From: JBMNNU01 sp050942695
GTDB taxonomy: Bacteria > Chloroflexota > UBA6077
Direction: 5' to 3'
Assembly (NCBI GenBank): GCA_050942695.1
Contig: JBMNNU010000029.1
Span: forward strand, 1-18,683
DNA: 18,683 bases
Below, one piece after another: positions 8,237 to 15,779 of this stretch; within the stretch, counting starts at the first letter, position 1; each line of letters begins with the position of its first letter. Under the pieces are notes generated by a model that made no database searches, was not told the DNA's origin, and saw only the letters and a program-made list of their open reading frames with translations. The position numbers and the translations under genes were made by a program.

Positions 8237-8446
8237 AACAAACACGACCAAATTGGTTCGGCAGATGGCGTCATTGCGTCAGGCGATCGGATTGCCATGG
8301 ATGTGGAGGCGTTAAAGGTGCTGCAGGCTTATCCGCGAGACAACAAAATCCAGCAGCCGGTGTGGGAGATACCGGCCATCGCCCGCGCAGTGGAGCTAGG
8401 GCTAGGGGCCAGCAGCGAAGCCGATTACAGGCTACTGAGCAGGTAG
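8237..8446 (+). pseudogene. C-terminal remnant of a DUF362-like protein
   Basis: The frame opens after a stop at 8234 with no start codon or ribosome site near its beginning; the first ATG is at 8297. It ends at TAG 8444-8446 and translates to ADGVIASGDRIAMDVEAL, then WEIPAIARAVELGLG. This matches my memory of the C-terminal end of DUF362 proteins (an IAS.DpVA.D segment, then an I..A.e.GLG helix). The N-terminal two thirds are absent because the M20 gene occupies that DNA. A decayed gene is the simplest reading; a 49-residue product from 8297 is possible but has no ribosome site. Confidence 0.5.
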
Positions 8447-8451
8447 GGACA

Positions 8452-8473
8452 GGGGCGCACGGCCGTGCGCCCC
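8452..8473. terminator. Perfect 22-bp palindrome between convergent genes
   Basis: GGGGCGCACGG is followed directly by its exact complement CCGTGCGCCCC, between the M20 gene region (+) and the prs stop (-). It lacks a T tract on both strands, so it may be a terminator or a REP-like repeat unit. Confidence 0.45.
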
Positions 8474-8480
8474 CACATCA

Positions 8481-9431
8481 TCATTGAAACGGATATAGCG
8501 CTTCGATCGACCTATCTAAATTGAGCCGACGGATAGCCTCGGCCAACAGTTTAGCTACCGAGAGAATGGTGAGCTTGGGCCATCGCCTTTCCATTGGCAC
8601 CGGCACCGTGTCGGTGATCGCCACTTCAACGATCGCAGGATTGCTCAACCGCTCTGGCGCGTTCTCCACCAGCAGCCCATGAGTAGCCACCACCGTGATC
8701 TCCGGCTTAGCGCCCGCCTCGAGCAATGCGTCTACCGCTTTCTCTACAGTGCCACCGCTGGTTATCATATCGTCGACGATGATCGGCCGGCGCCCCTCAG
8801 CGTTGCCAATTACCCTCTGGACCTCGACTTCCCCCGATTCCAGCCTCTCTTTATGTAGCACAATCAGCGGCAACTCCAAAGCCCGCGCGTAGCTGTTCGA
8901 CTTTTTGGCATAGCCAAGGTCTGGGGAGACCACTACGTGGTCATCACTGCGAATGCGCTTCAAATGCTCGATCAATATCGGCGAGGCAGGCAGGGAATCC
9001 ATGGTTATGCTGAAAAACCCCTGCATGGCCGGGGAATGGATATCGACAGTCACAACTCGTTGGGCTCCCGCAACTGTCAGAAGGTCTGCTACCAGCCTTG
9101 CGGTGATCGGTTCGCGTCCTATCGATTTCTTCTCTTGCCGTGCGTAGCCGTAGTATGGAATGACAGTGGTGATACGCCCGGCCGCGGCTCTGCGACAGGC
9201 CTCGATCATCACCAGCAACTCCATCAAATGCTGGTCCACCGGCGGGCAGGTGCTCTGGAGTATGTAGATATCCCGCCCTCGCACGCTCTCCTCCAGGCGA
9301 ACGTGTACCTCACCATCTGGAAAGCGCCTCAGCATTCTTTTGCTTAGAGGTACGCCTAACTCATCTGCAACCGCCTGAGCGAGATCGGGGTTGGCCGATC
9401 CGCATAAGAAACCGAGATCCATGTTAGCCAT
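8481..9431 (-). CDS. prs: Ribose-phosphate pyrophosphokinase (PRPP synthetase)
   Basis: The protein makes phosphoribosyl pyrophosphate from ribose-5-phosphate and ATP, feeding nucleotide, histidine and tryptophan synthesis. The frame stays open to 9515, but the ATG at 9431 (MANMDLGF) has GGGGGA seven bases upstream and gives 316 residues, the family length. Motifs: RFPDGEV at 36-42, the ATP loop RQEKK at 98-102 leading into REPITARLVADLL, VDIHSP at 129-134 with the metal histidine, SPDLGYAKK at 169-177, and the PRPP loop VDDMITSGGT at 219-228. Several positions differ from the common bacterial type, for example ITSGGT instead of IDTAGT and GYAKK instead of GGVKR, so it belongs to a divergent branch. 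The upstream gene is divergent, so prs is probably transcribed alone. Confidence 0.93.
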   Translation of the reverse strand: MANMDLGFLCGSANPDLAQAVADELGVPLSKRMLRRFPDGEVHVRLEESVRGRDIYILQSTCPPVDQHLMELLVMIEACRRAAAGRITTVIPYYGYARQEKKSIGREPITARLVADLLTVAGAQRVVTVDIHSPAMQGFFSITMDSLPASPILIEHLKRIRSDDHVVVSPDLGYAKKSNSYARALELPLIVLHKERLESGEVEVQRVIGNAEGRRPIIVDDMITSGGTVEKAVDALLEAGAKPEITVVATHGLLVENAPERLSNPAIVEVAITDTVPVPMERRWPKLTILSVAKLLAEAIRRLNLDRSIEALYPFQ

Positions 9432-9498
9432 TTTGATTCCCCCATGCCTGTACCAACGCAACCGGTTTCTTCGGCACAAAAACACGCTCTGCCACAAC

Positions 9499-9507
9499 AA
9501 TATACCA
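9499..9507 (-). promoter_or_regulatory. Possible extended -10 promoter for prs
   Basis: On the minus strand TGG is followed by TATATT, matching an extended -10 box. Transcription would start near 9492, giving a leader of about 60 bases. A TTGACC at 9529-9534 is too far away (24 bases) to be a standard -35. Confidence 0.35.
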
Positions 9508-9673
9508 TAGATCATTCTGGGTTAGTCGGGTCAAGGCAGGTATTACCCCCGTGTTGAAGGCTTGCATCCTAACTACGTTAGACCTAGACTATGGGTGGCA
9601 AAGGGTGGCAAAGATGCGCGCCCACGTAACATCAACATAGTACTTTCAAATGGTTTTGTAACCAAGGGATAAT

Positions 9674-10990
9674 ATGTACGGATCGGTTCAGGTATCTAGG
9701 CGCAGCTTGGATGAGCACCGCCTCTATGTGGGCGATGAGATCATTGATACCCTCCGGTCCCTCGCACTCCCTCTCAAAGGGGCTAGAATTCTCAATCTCT
9801 CCATCAGCCCCTTCGGCACCGGCGTCTCGGACCTGCTCCACTCGCTCGTCCCTTTGCTCAAAGACCTCGGACTCGATGTCGAATGGCAGATCGTCGCCTG
9901 CAATGCGCAGTTCGCCTCACTCTCAAGGCTACTTTACGACGCTCTCTGTGGCAGAAACGTCGACTGGACGTCCGCAATATCCAAGGACTGGCTCCGCTAC
10001 AATCGCTCCATCGCCCAACTCTTCGATCAGCAGTACGACCTGGTCGTGCTACACGACCCGCAGCTCGCCGGCCTCCCTGCCGCCATCCCAAACCACAAGG
10101 CCAAGGCGCCCCACTGGGTATGGCACTGCCACCTAGATCTGCGAAACGCTCTACCCGAGGCCTGGTTCACCCTCTTCCAATCGCTCCAGGCTTGCGACCT
10201 CTGCGTTTTCCCCGACCACGCCTTCGCGCCTCAGGGACTCGAAGGGGTTGCCACGCTGGTCATTCCTCCGGCCATCGACCCTACCGCTGCTCGCAACGTC
10301 GAGCTTCCGGGTATCTCAGCCCGACAGCTCCTCGGCCAGCACGGCATCGATCCGGACCGCCCGCTCCTCGTCCAGGCCGGCCCTCTGGATCCCGCGTTCG
10401 ACCCTACTGGCGCCGTCGACGTCTATCGGCAGGTCAAAGCGCACAGGGCCGACGTCCAGCTACTGTTGGTTCACACGCTCTCTGAGAATTCCATCGAGGC
10501 TTGGGCGCGCTATGAACGGGTCGCCCGGTACACTGCCGGTGATCGCGACGCTCAGGTGCTGGTAGGGCAGGGTGATAACGGGCAGTTGGTAGTCAATGCC
10601 GCCCTGCACCAAGCCAGCGTAGTCATCCAACGATCTGTTCCGGCCGGGTTTGCTATTCCTGTTTGGGAGGCTCAGTGGAAAGGCAGACCAGTGGTGGTTG
10701 GCACACGGGGCGGCCTGGCTTCACAGATTATCGACTGCGCTACCGGCTACGTTGCTGGATACGACGCCAGCTTCGTCAAAGCAGCTCTAGAGCTGATAGT
10801 TAACCAGGATCGCGCATCTCGGCTGGGGAAAGAAGGGCGACATCTGGTCCGGCATCGCTACCTGATCACCCGCTTCCTTGCGGATGAGCTCCGTCTGATA
10901 CAAGCTCTCCTCGGTAACGATCACTTCTCCATCGGAGAACAGCCGCCACCAATCGCCGAGAACACAGCGCAGATTAGCTTAGGTAGCTAA
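9674..10990 (+). CDS. TreT-like GT4 glycosyltransferase, active site degenerate
   Basis: The 438-residue protein starts at ATG 9674 with AGGG five bases upstream. It follows trehalose synthase TreT, which joins nucleoside-diphosphate glucose and glucose to give trehalose: GDEIIDTLRSLA near the start, TGVSDLLHSLVPLLKDLGLDVEW (about 49-71), HWVWHCHLDLRN (about 147-158), PPAIDPTAARNVEL, WEAQWKGRPVV and TRGGLASQI. Several expected residues are missing. The glycine-rich GGGVAE loop is FGTGVSD. The donor-phosphate pair Arg/Lys of the SRFDPWKG motif is replaced in GPLDPAFDP. The E-x7-E motif (EGFGL.V.EA) has lost its first glutamate (AGFAIPVWEA). The fold is probably kept but trehalose synthesis is doubtful; a regulatory or altered-specificity role is possible. 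The last codons lie in the repeat element that follows. Trehalose and glucan genes downstream support the family assignment. Confidence 0.8.
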   Translation: MYGSVQVSRRSLDEHRLYVGDEIIDTLRSLALPLKGARILNLSISPFGTGVSDLLHSLVPLLKDLGLDVEWQIVACNAQFASLSRLLYDALCGRNVDWTSAISKDWLRYNRSIAQLFDQQYDLVVLHDPQLAGLPAAIPNHKAKAPHWVWHCHLDLRNALPEAWFTLFQSLQACDLCVFPDHAFAPQGLEGVATLVIPPAIDPTAARNVELPGISARQLLGQHGIDPDRPLLVQAGPLDPAFDPTGAVDVYRQVKAHRADVQLLLVHTLSENSIEAWARYERVARYTAGDRDAQVLVGQGDNGQLVVNAALHQASVVIQRSVPAGFAIPVWEAQWKGRPVVVGTRGGLASQIIDCATGYVAGYDASFVKAALELIVNQDRASRLGKEGRHLVRHRYLITRFLADELRLIQALLGNDHFSIGEQPPPIAENTAQISLGS

Positions 10991-11100
10991 GGCGGGTCCA
11001 GGGTACTCAACGCGAGTTAAACGTTGAAAGCTGGCGGGCGTGGCGCTGCGCTCGCTCGCATCACGGGGGGTGCCCCCCAAAATTTTTTTTTCCAATGCTG
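10975..11100 (+). repeat. Repeat element copy 1 (MITE-like, degraded ends)
   Basis: The core at 10989-11080 matches the reverse complement of 15812-15905 in long identical blocks: AAGGCGGGTCCAGGG, then ACTCAACGCGAG, then TGGCGGGCGTG. Both copies hold internal inverted repeats. The outer ends (TAGCTTAGGTA and TTCCAATGCTG) match the terminal repeats of copy 2 at about 8 of 11 positions. The left edge covers the last codons and stop of the glycosyltransferase gene, so insertion may have reshaped its C-terminus. Confidence 0.6.
11065..11091 (+). terminator. Intrinsic terminator of the TreT-like gene
   Basis: GGGGGG-TG-CCCCCC is followed by AAAA and nine T residues (11083-11091), 75 bases after the glycosyltransferase stop. 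The hairpin is part of repeat copy 1. Confidence 0.7.
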
Positions 11101-11120
11101 GTGCCAGTAATGCTATAGCC

Positions 11121-11609
11121 TTACAATTCCCGTAGCGCCTGCATAACGCGATCCACCGGTGGGATTTTGTCTACCGGGTAGATCTCGATGAAACGGACCT
11201 TTCCATCCTTATCGACCAACACCATAGCTCGATCGGGGATGCCCTCCGGACGTAGCAATCCGTATAGAAGCGCAACGTGGCCGTGGGGGAAAAAGTCCGC
11301 CGCCAGGGGAAAAGAAACACCTATCTGTTCAGCCCACGGAAGCAAGCTATCGACATTGTCAGGGCTTATCCCTATCACTTCTGCCCCCAGCCTGCGTATC
11401 TCTTCGATCTGCCGCTCAACTGAGCGGACCTGATCTGTTCAAACGGGAGTAAAGGCAGCGCCGTAAAAGGTAATGATCACCGCTTGCTTGCCGCGGAAAT
11501 CGTGCAAGCAGAGTTGCCGCTTCCGTTGTTTTCCGTTTACCAGTTGGGTTGCGGTCAGGCAGAAATCAGGGGCTTCATCCCCAACACTCAACAGATGTGT
11601 TGGACGCAA
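11121..11609 (-). CDS. Selenocysteine-containing peroxiredoxin (AhpC/TSA family), in-frame TGA at residue 57
   Basis: Thiol/selenol peroxidase that reduces H2O2 and organic peroxides in the cytoplasm. Reading through one TGA (11439-11441) gives 162 residues in one frame. Before the TGA: VGDEAPDFCL at 9-18, HDFRGKQAVIITFYGAAFTPV up to 56. After it: TDQVRSVERQIEEIRRLGAEVIGISPD, then PDRAMVLVDKDGKVR with the conserved arginine. The TGA occupies the peroxidatic Cys position of the AFTPVC motif, so it most likely encodes selenocysteine. The TTG start at 11609 has GGAGGTGA five bases upstream. No Cys follows residue 57, so this is a 1-Cys (1-Sec) type; Cys17 and Cys34 lie before it. The usual Pro of PxxxTxxC is Gly50. 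A terminator separates it from the GDE gene, so it is probably transcribed alone; a GTACAG/CTGTAC dyad lies in its leader (11664-11691). The alternative is a nonsense-mutated gene. Confidence 0.82.
11406..11435 (-). promoter_or_regulatory. Candidate bacterial SECIS hairpin
   Basis: On the minus strand, three bases after the TGA, GATC pairs with a downstream GATC. An internal loop (AGGT opposite CA) separates this from a perfect 6-bp stem CCGCTC/GAGCGG capped by the loop AGTT. The loop G is second in the apical loop and 18 bases separate it from the TGA. This fits the known bacterial pattern for SelB recruitment (a G early in the apical loop at roughly 16-37 bases). Confidence 0.72.
11439..11441 (-). 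other. Recoded TGA (selenocysteine) codon
   Basis: The codon is TGA on the minus strand (TCA on plus), between GTT (Val56) and ACA (Thr58). It is the only stop in a 162-codon peroxiredoxin frame and replaces the catalytic cysteine codon. Confidence 0.78.
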
Positions 11610-11699
11610 GGCGTTCACCTCCTCGTGTCGCTCAGCGTACCCACAATGGGCAATCTGCGGACAGTACAGGTGATAGTGGCAGATTCTGTACCTAAACGT

Positions 11700-11746
11700 A
11701 AAAAAACTGCCAAAGACGGCGGAGAGCTAGCTCTCCGCCGTCTTTG
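11700..11746 (-). terminator. Intrinsic terminator of the TreZ-GDE operon, 36-bp perfect palindrome
   Basis: Bases 11711-11746 form a perfect 18+18 palindrome with AGCT at the centre. On the minus strand it is followed by GCAG and seven T residues, a strong Rho-independent terminator. The GDE stop codon (11727-11729) and its last five sense codons lie inside the stem. Confidence 0.88.
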
Positions 11747-13769
11747 CCCAACACCTCAACACTTCGGCCACGCTCCAGGCTTGAGCGATGCACCCTCGGG
11801 GGGTGAAGGGGGGATCGGCATCGAAGATTTCGCTGATAGAGCCTACGCCAACCTGTGCTAGCTCAGACCGGAATCCATCCAGGAACCGCCTTGCCCCTAC
11901 ACGGTCTTCGGGATACAGCTTCAGCCAGGCATCGATGAAAGGGCCGATTAGCCAAGCCCACACGGTACCCTGATGGTAAGCCCCATCCCGGCACCGAAGG
12001 TCTCCGCAGTACATCGGCTTATATTCTGGGTGATCCGGCGCCAGGGAGCGCAGTCCAACCGGCGTAACCAGCCTCTCCAGAACCACCTGGAGCACCGACT
12101 CCCACCTTACACGATCGAGCACCGGGTGGCGCAGCGATATCGCCAGTATCTGATTAGGGCGGCAGGAGGGGTCATCCCCATTCTCTCCGTCAACCACGTC
12201 GTAGAGATAACCCCCATCTTCGTACCAGAAGCGGGCGTTAAAGGAGCGGCGAACGCGCGAGGCGTGCTGAGCCAAAGGCTCTGCCATCTCCTCCCCATAT
12301 TCGTCTCTAACCCATCGCTCCAACAACCGAAGCGCGTTGTACCAGAGGGCGTTGATCTCTACAGCTTTACCCCTCCGCGGTGTCACTACCCAGTCGCCAA
12401 CGTGGGCATCCATCCAGGTAAGCGGTAAGCCCACAATTCCCTGCCGCAGCAGGCCGTCCTCCGGATCGACCCCGATCCCGAACCGTGTACCTTTCAAATG
12501 ATGGTCGACGATGTCCAGCAACTTGGGCAGCAGTACCTTCAAGGTCTCACGGTCTCCTGTGGCCTCTATGTAGCGATCTAAAGCATGGAAGAACCAAAGC
12601 GTTGCGTCGGCCGTGTTATACACTCCCTCTTTTTCCCCCTCGGGGAACATGTTGGGGATGAGGCCATCGCGAATATAGTAGGCGAATGTACGCAGGATAT
12701 ATCCGGCTTCCTGCACTCTACCGGTAGCCAGGGCAAGCCCTTCAAGGCTGATCATGGTATCCCGCCCCCAGTCGGTGAACCAGTGGTAACCAGCGATAAC
12801 AGTCCGGACATCGTCGCCCGCCGCGTGTGCGCGCGCTGAATCCGCGACCCGCCCTGCAGGGATTATGATGAATTGATCGGCTGCAAACACCAATTGCGCC
12901 GCGAACCCGCTTCGCGCCCGTGGGTGCGCCGATGCCAACAATCGCCTGCGGCGCTCATTTTCGGCGGCCAGCGCCTCTGCAGGACGGAGAGCCTCCATGA
13001 CATCCCAACTCTCCGTTGAAGCCACCAGGGTAATTCGGCGCCCCTTTTCCAGATCGATCCGAAAAGTCCCTGGACTCCAGAGGTCTCCTACAGCGTCGTA
13101 ACCACGTATCTCCTCGACTCGATACAGGATCTCGGATACCACCTTCTCATCCTTTGAAAAGCTCCATCCGTCGCCGCAAGGCAATAGTCTCAAGGTTGGA
13201 TAGGTATCCTCGCCAATGAGCTCATAGCGATCGTCTGACGACATCAACCGGTATCGTTCAGTTAACGGCTCGCTTACCGGGGTTTCGTGGGCACGGAAAC
13301 GCACCTCCGGCCTAAGTATCAGACAAACCGACCCCGCACCGGATACGAGCCGATAGTCCACATACACCGTGTTCTGCATGTAAGGCATGTAGACCCGCTT
13401 CTCCAGGACAAACCTTCCAACCTTGTAACGCCATACCGGAAGGCCGACATCGAGGCGAAACTCCACAAGGCAACTTGGCCCCCTGTACCTTTCCATTTCG
13501 CCAGCGTGCTCCTGTCTGCTGATCTGAACCGTAGCCCCGCCGGGCAGACGCAACTCCTCCGAAACGTGGCTGAGCATCTCGACCCGGCCTAAGGGAGCCG
13601 GAAGCGCTGCTATCAGGAGACCGTGATACCGGCGAGTGCTAATGCCGGAGACAGTCGAGGAGGCATACCCACCTAACCCATTGGTAACCAGCCATTCATG
13701 GGTCATTAACTGCTCGTCTTCAGGGCTAACCCCTTCCGACCAGGCCATCTTTAGTACCAGCTTTTCCAC
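11727..13769 (-). CDS. Glycogen debranching enzyme (amylo-alpha-1,6-glucosidase, GH133 type)
   Basis: A 680-residue cytoplasmic enzyme that hydrolyses alpha-1,6 branch points of glycogen-like glucans. The N-terminal domain (about 24-265) opens with EWLVTNGLGGYASSTVSG and RRYHGLL, diagnostic for bacterial GDE. The (alpha/alpha)6 catalytic domain (about 285-675) has AGYHWFTDWGRDTMISLEGLAL at 326-347, DGLIPNMFPEG at 368-378, YNTADATLWF, TWMDAHVGDW at 451-460, VEINALWYNAL, AYHQGTVWAW and SEIFDADPPFTPRGCIAQAWSVAEVLR at the end. The GTG at 13769 has GGGGAG ten bases upstream; the alternative ATG at 13748 has no better site. It begins 24 bases after the TreZ stop, so the two form an operon. It would release linear chains for TreY/TreZ or for breakdown (inference). 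Confidence 0.92.
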   Translation of the reverse strand: MEKLVLKMAWSEGVSPEDEQLMTHEWLVTNGLGGYASSTVSGISTRRYHGLLIAALPAPLGRVEMLSHVSEELRLPGGATVQISRQEHAGEMERYRGPSCLVEFRLDVGLPVWRYKVGRFVLEKRVYMPYMQNTVYVDYRLVSGAGSVCLILRPEVRFRAHETPVSEPLTERYRLMSSDDRYELIGEDTYPTLRLLPCGDGWSFSKDEKVVSEILYRVEEIRGYDAVGDLWSPGTFRIDLEKGRRITLVASTESWDVMEALRPAEALAAENERRRRLLASAHPRARSGFAAQLVFAADQFIIIPAGRVADSARAHAAGDDVRTVIAGYHWFTDWGRDTMISLEGLALATGRVQEAGYILRTFAYYIRDGLIPNMFPEGEKEGVYNTADATLWFFHALDRYIEATGDRETLKVLLPKLLDIVDHHLKGTRFGIGVDPEDGLLRQGIVGLPLTWMDAHVGDWVVTPRRGKAVEINALWYNALRLLERWVRDEYGEEMAEPLAQHASRVRRSFNARFWYEDGGYLYDVVDGENGDDPSCRPNQILAISLRHPVLDRVRWESVLQVVLERLVTPVGLRSLAPDHPEYKPMYCGDLRCRDGAYHQGTVWAWLIGPFIDAWLKLYPEDRVGARRFLDGFRSELAQVGVGSISEIFDADPPFTPRGCIAQAWSVAEVLRCWAKTAES

Positions 13770-13793
13770 CAGGAAGATGCTCCCCTACATTCA

Positions 13794-15719
13794 TCAGCCG
13801 GAAGTCGACGGCTGACAGCTTATCGCTGATGGCTTCATCAAAACGGCCGCCTCGGCCAGTATGCGCCATCCAGTTTCGATATCGAGAGGCGGCGTACCCT
13901 GCCCACCGTATCGAGGTGATTCGCTCGACCATAAGGTTTCCCAACCCCGCCCCTCAGGTGGAGCGAGGAGAGGCTCTGACACTGTAACTAGCGACAGGTC
14001 GCGACCGAGGTTCACCAACAGTAGCCTATCGTCCCCGTCGTCCCCGAAGAACCGGATAACGAAAGCTTCTGGACCCAGCACGGCGCCGTCTATTCCGCCA
14101 TGGCGTTGAGCTCTCAGCAGTGTAGGGTCTTCACATCGTAGCCTTAACAGGTCTGAATGGAGCGTATAGGACTCTAGGTGCCGGTGGCGCTCGGATAGAT
14201 CCAGCTTGCAACGTTCAAATGTTGCAGGATCTCCGGGATCGGCCAGGAGTGCTCTGATCTCATCTGACGCAATACTAGGGAACTGCTCCAGAAACTCGGT
14301 CCTTCCCTTGCGCACTGCCGCAGCCAGCCCATGCTCGAGGTCGGCGAAGTAGAGGAAAGGAGTAGACGCTGAAAACTCCTGCCCTTGAAAAAGCATAGGC
14401 GTTTGAGGCGCTAATAGAAGAAGCGCCGTTAATGCGCGATGCCTGCCGGGGCTAGTCAGTTGGTGGATGCGAAGGCCACGAGCTGAGTTAGCAATCTGGT
14501 CGTGATTCTGGAGATACACCACAAAGGTCGACGGTTTCAGCCCAAGGGTAGGGGTTCCGCGGCGCTTCCTCTGCCATCTATAATATTGGCCCTGGTAGAG
14601 AAAACCCCATTTCAGCGCGGCTATGAGCTCCTGTGGGGAGCCTTGATAGTCCGTATAGTAAGCCTCGCTGCGGCCTGTCAGCGCTACTGTGGCGCTGTGA
14701 TGGAAATCGTCGTTCCAGAGAGCATCTATGCCGTAGCCCCCCTCTTCCAGCGGCCTCACGAGTTTAACCTGCTGCGGCTCGTTTTCGGCAACCAGCAGGA
14801 CCGCCCGATCGCAGGCAACCTCTCGCACCCGCCGACTTAATGCAGCAAGCAGATGCTCACTCGATTCGTCAAAGAGAGTCTGGGTAGCATCCAGGCGCAG
14901 CCCATCCAGGTGATACTCGGAGATCCAGTAGCCTGCGTTGGCGAGAAAGAACTCTCTCACAGCTCCTGAATTCCCTCCGTCCAGATTCACCGCCTCTCCC
15001 CATTCGTTCGTGTAACGATCGGTAAAGTAGTCGTCAGAATACTGCTTGAGGTAGTTGCCCTCAGGGCCAAGGTGGTTGTAGACCACATCCAGGATCACCG
15101 CCAACCCCAGGGAATGGGCCTTATCTACGAAACGACGGAAGTCGTCGGGCTCACCGTACAGGCGGGTTGGAGCAAAGAGGTTCACCCCGTCGTAACCCCA
15201 GCCGAATCGGCCGGGGAAATCTGCAACCGGCATTATGTTGAGAACCGTAATTCCCAGCGATGCCAGCTCCTCCAATTCCCTTCCGGCTGCCTCCCAGGTG
15301 CCTTCCGGAGTAAAGGTCCCTATGTGCATCTCGTAAAAAACCTGGCCTTCCAGGCTAATACCCCGCCACCCTTGATCGTTCCATCTGTAAACCCTCGGGT
15401 CTACCACCTGCGAAGGGCCGTGAGGCCCCTCAGGCTGGAAGCGTGAGGCTGGATCCGGGAAGAGGTCATCGTCGCCATCCAAGCGGAATCGGTATCGGGT
15501 ACCTGCGCTGGCCTCAGGTATCAAACCTGAGAAGTAGCCGCTTGGCTCGGCGGCTAGCTCCACTGCTCTGGGCAGGTCGATGGATTCCGAGCCGGGCTGG
15601 CCTTCGATGACCACATCTACGCGTCGGCGCCGGGGCGCCCACACCCGGAAATCAACCCCTCCCTGAGGCATCGGCTCCGCTCCGATTGGGAGCAGCCGAC
15701 GGTTCCCTCCATTATCCAT
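13794..15719 (-). CDS. treZ: Maltooligosyltrehalose trehalohydrolase
   Basis: TreZ releases trehalose from maltooligosyl-trehalose, which TreY makes from glucan chains. The ATG at 15719 (641 residues) has GGGAGGAG nine bases upstream; the frame stays open to 15866, but that extra part lies in a repeat element. Residues 20-90 are an N-terminal CBM48-like domain (VDFRVWAPRRRRVDVVIE), then a GH13 barrel: YEMHIGTFTPEGTW at 129-142, DVVYNHLGPEGNYL at 211-224, LRLDATQTLFDESSEHLL at 274-291 with nucleophile Asp277, acid/base Glu312 in AENE, and QNHDQIANSARG with Asp407. WNDDFHHSATVALTG and YYTDYQG are typical of TreZ rather than of branching enzymes. No TreY is in the window. TreZ is first in a two-gene operon with the debranching enzyme. 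Confidence 0.9.
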   Translation of the reverse strand: MDNGGNRRLLPIGAEPMPQGGVDFRVWAPRRRRVDVVIEGQPGSESIDLPRAVELAAEPSGYFSGLIPEASAGTRYRFRLDGDDDLFPDPASRFQPEGPHGPSQVVDPRVYRWNDQGWRGISLEGQVFYEMHIGTFTPEGTWEAAGRELEELASLGITVLNIMPVADFPGRFGWGYDGVNLFAPTRLYGEPDDFRRFVDKAHSLGLAVILDVVYNHLGPEGNYLKQYSDDYFTDRYTNEWGEAVNLDGGNSGAVREFFLANAGYWISEYHLDGLRLDATQTLFDESSEHLLAALSRRVREVACDRAVLLVAENEPQQVKLVRPLEEGGYGIDALWNDDFHHSATVALTGRSEAYYTDYQGSPQELIAALKWGFLYQGQYYRWQRKRRGTPTLGLKPSTFVVYLQNHDQIANSARGLRIHQLTSPGRHRALTALLLLAPQTPMLFQGQEFSASTPFLYFADLEHGLAAAVRKGRTEFLEQFPSIASDEIRALLADPGDPATFERCKLDLSERHRHLESYTLHSDLLRLRCEDPTLLRAQRHGGIDGAVLGPEAFVIRFFGDDGDDRLLLVNLGRDLSLVTVSEPLLAPPEGRGWETLWSSESPRYGGQGTPPLDIETGWRILAEAAVLMKPSAISCQPSTSG

Positions 15720-15761
15720 ACGCTGGAGCTCCTCCCTGAGAACCAACAATCGTAACTGCGA

Positions 15762-15770
15762 AAGATAGCA
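15762..15770 (-). promoter_or_regulatory. Possible extended -10 promoter for treZ
   Basis: On the minus strand TGC is followed by TATCTT, a 4-of-6 match to the -10 box with the extended TGn. It would give a leader of about 36 bases. The end of repeat copy 2 falls where a -35 would be. Confidence 0.25.
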
Positions 15771-15779
15771 CGATAAGTA

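Noticed and set aside
8191..8487. 98-codon plus-strand open frame after the M20 gene
   Set aside because: It overlaps the M20 end and the palindrome, and its translation is low-complexity and Arg-rich. The DUF362-like frame in the same DNA is more convincing.
9432..9515. 28-codon N-terminal extension of PRPP synthetase
   Set aside because: The extension is not in the family, lacks a ribosome site and overlaps the possible promoter. The ATG at 9431 gives the normal length.
9593..9612. Two tandem copies of GGGTGGCAAA before the glycosyltransferase gene
   Set aside because: Only two copies are present, with no further structure; too little to call a repeat array or an operator.
11121..11378. 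Stand-alone 85-residue AhpC/TSA-like protein starting at a GTG
   Set aside because: It is the C-terminal half of the peroxiredoxin. The GTG is an internal Val codon with no ribosome site, and the N-terminal half is present in the same frame upstream of the TGA.
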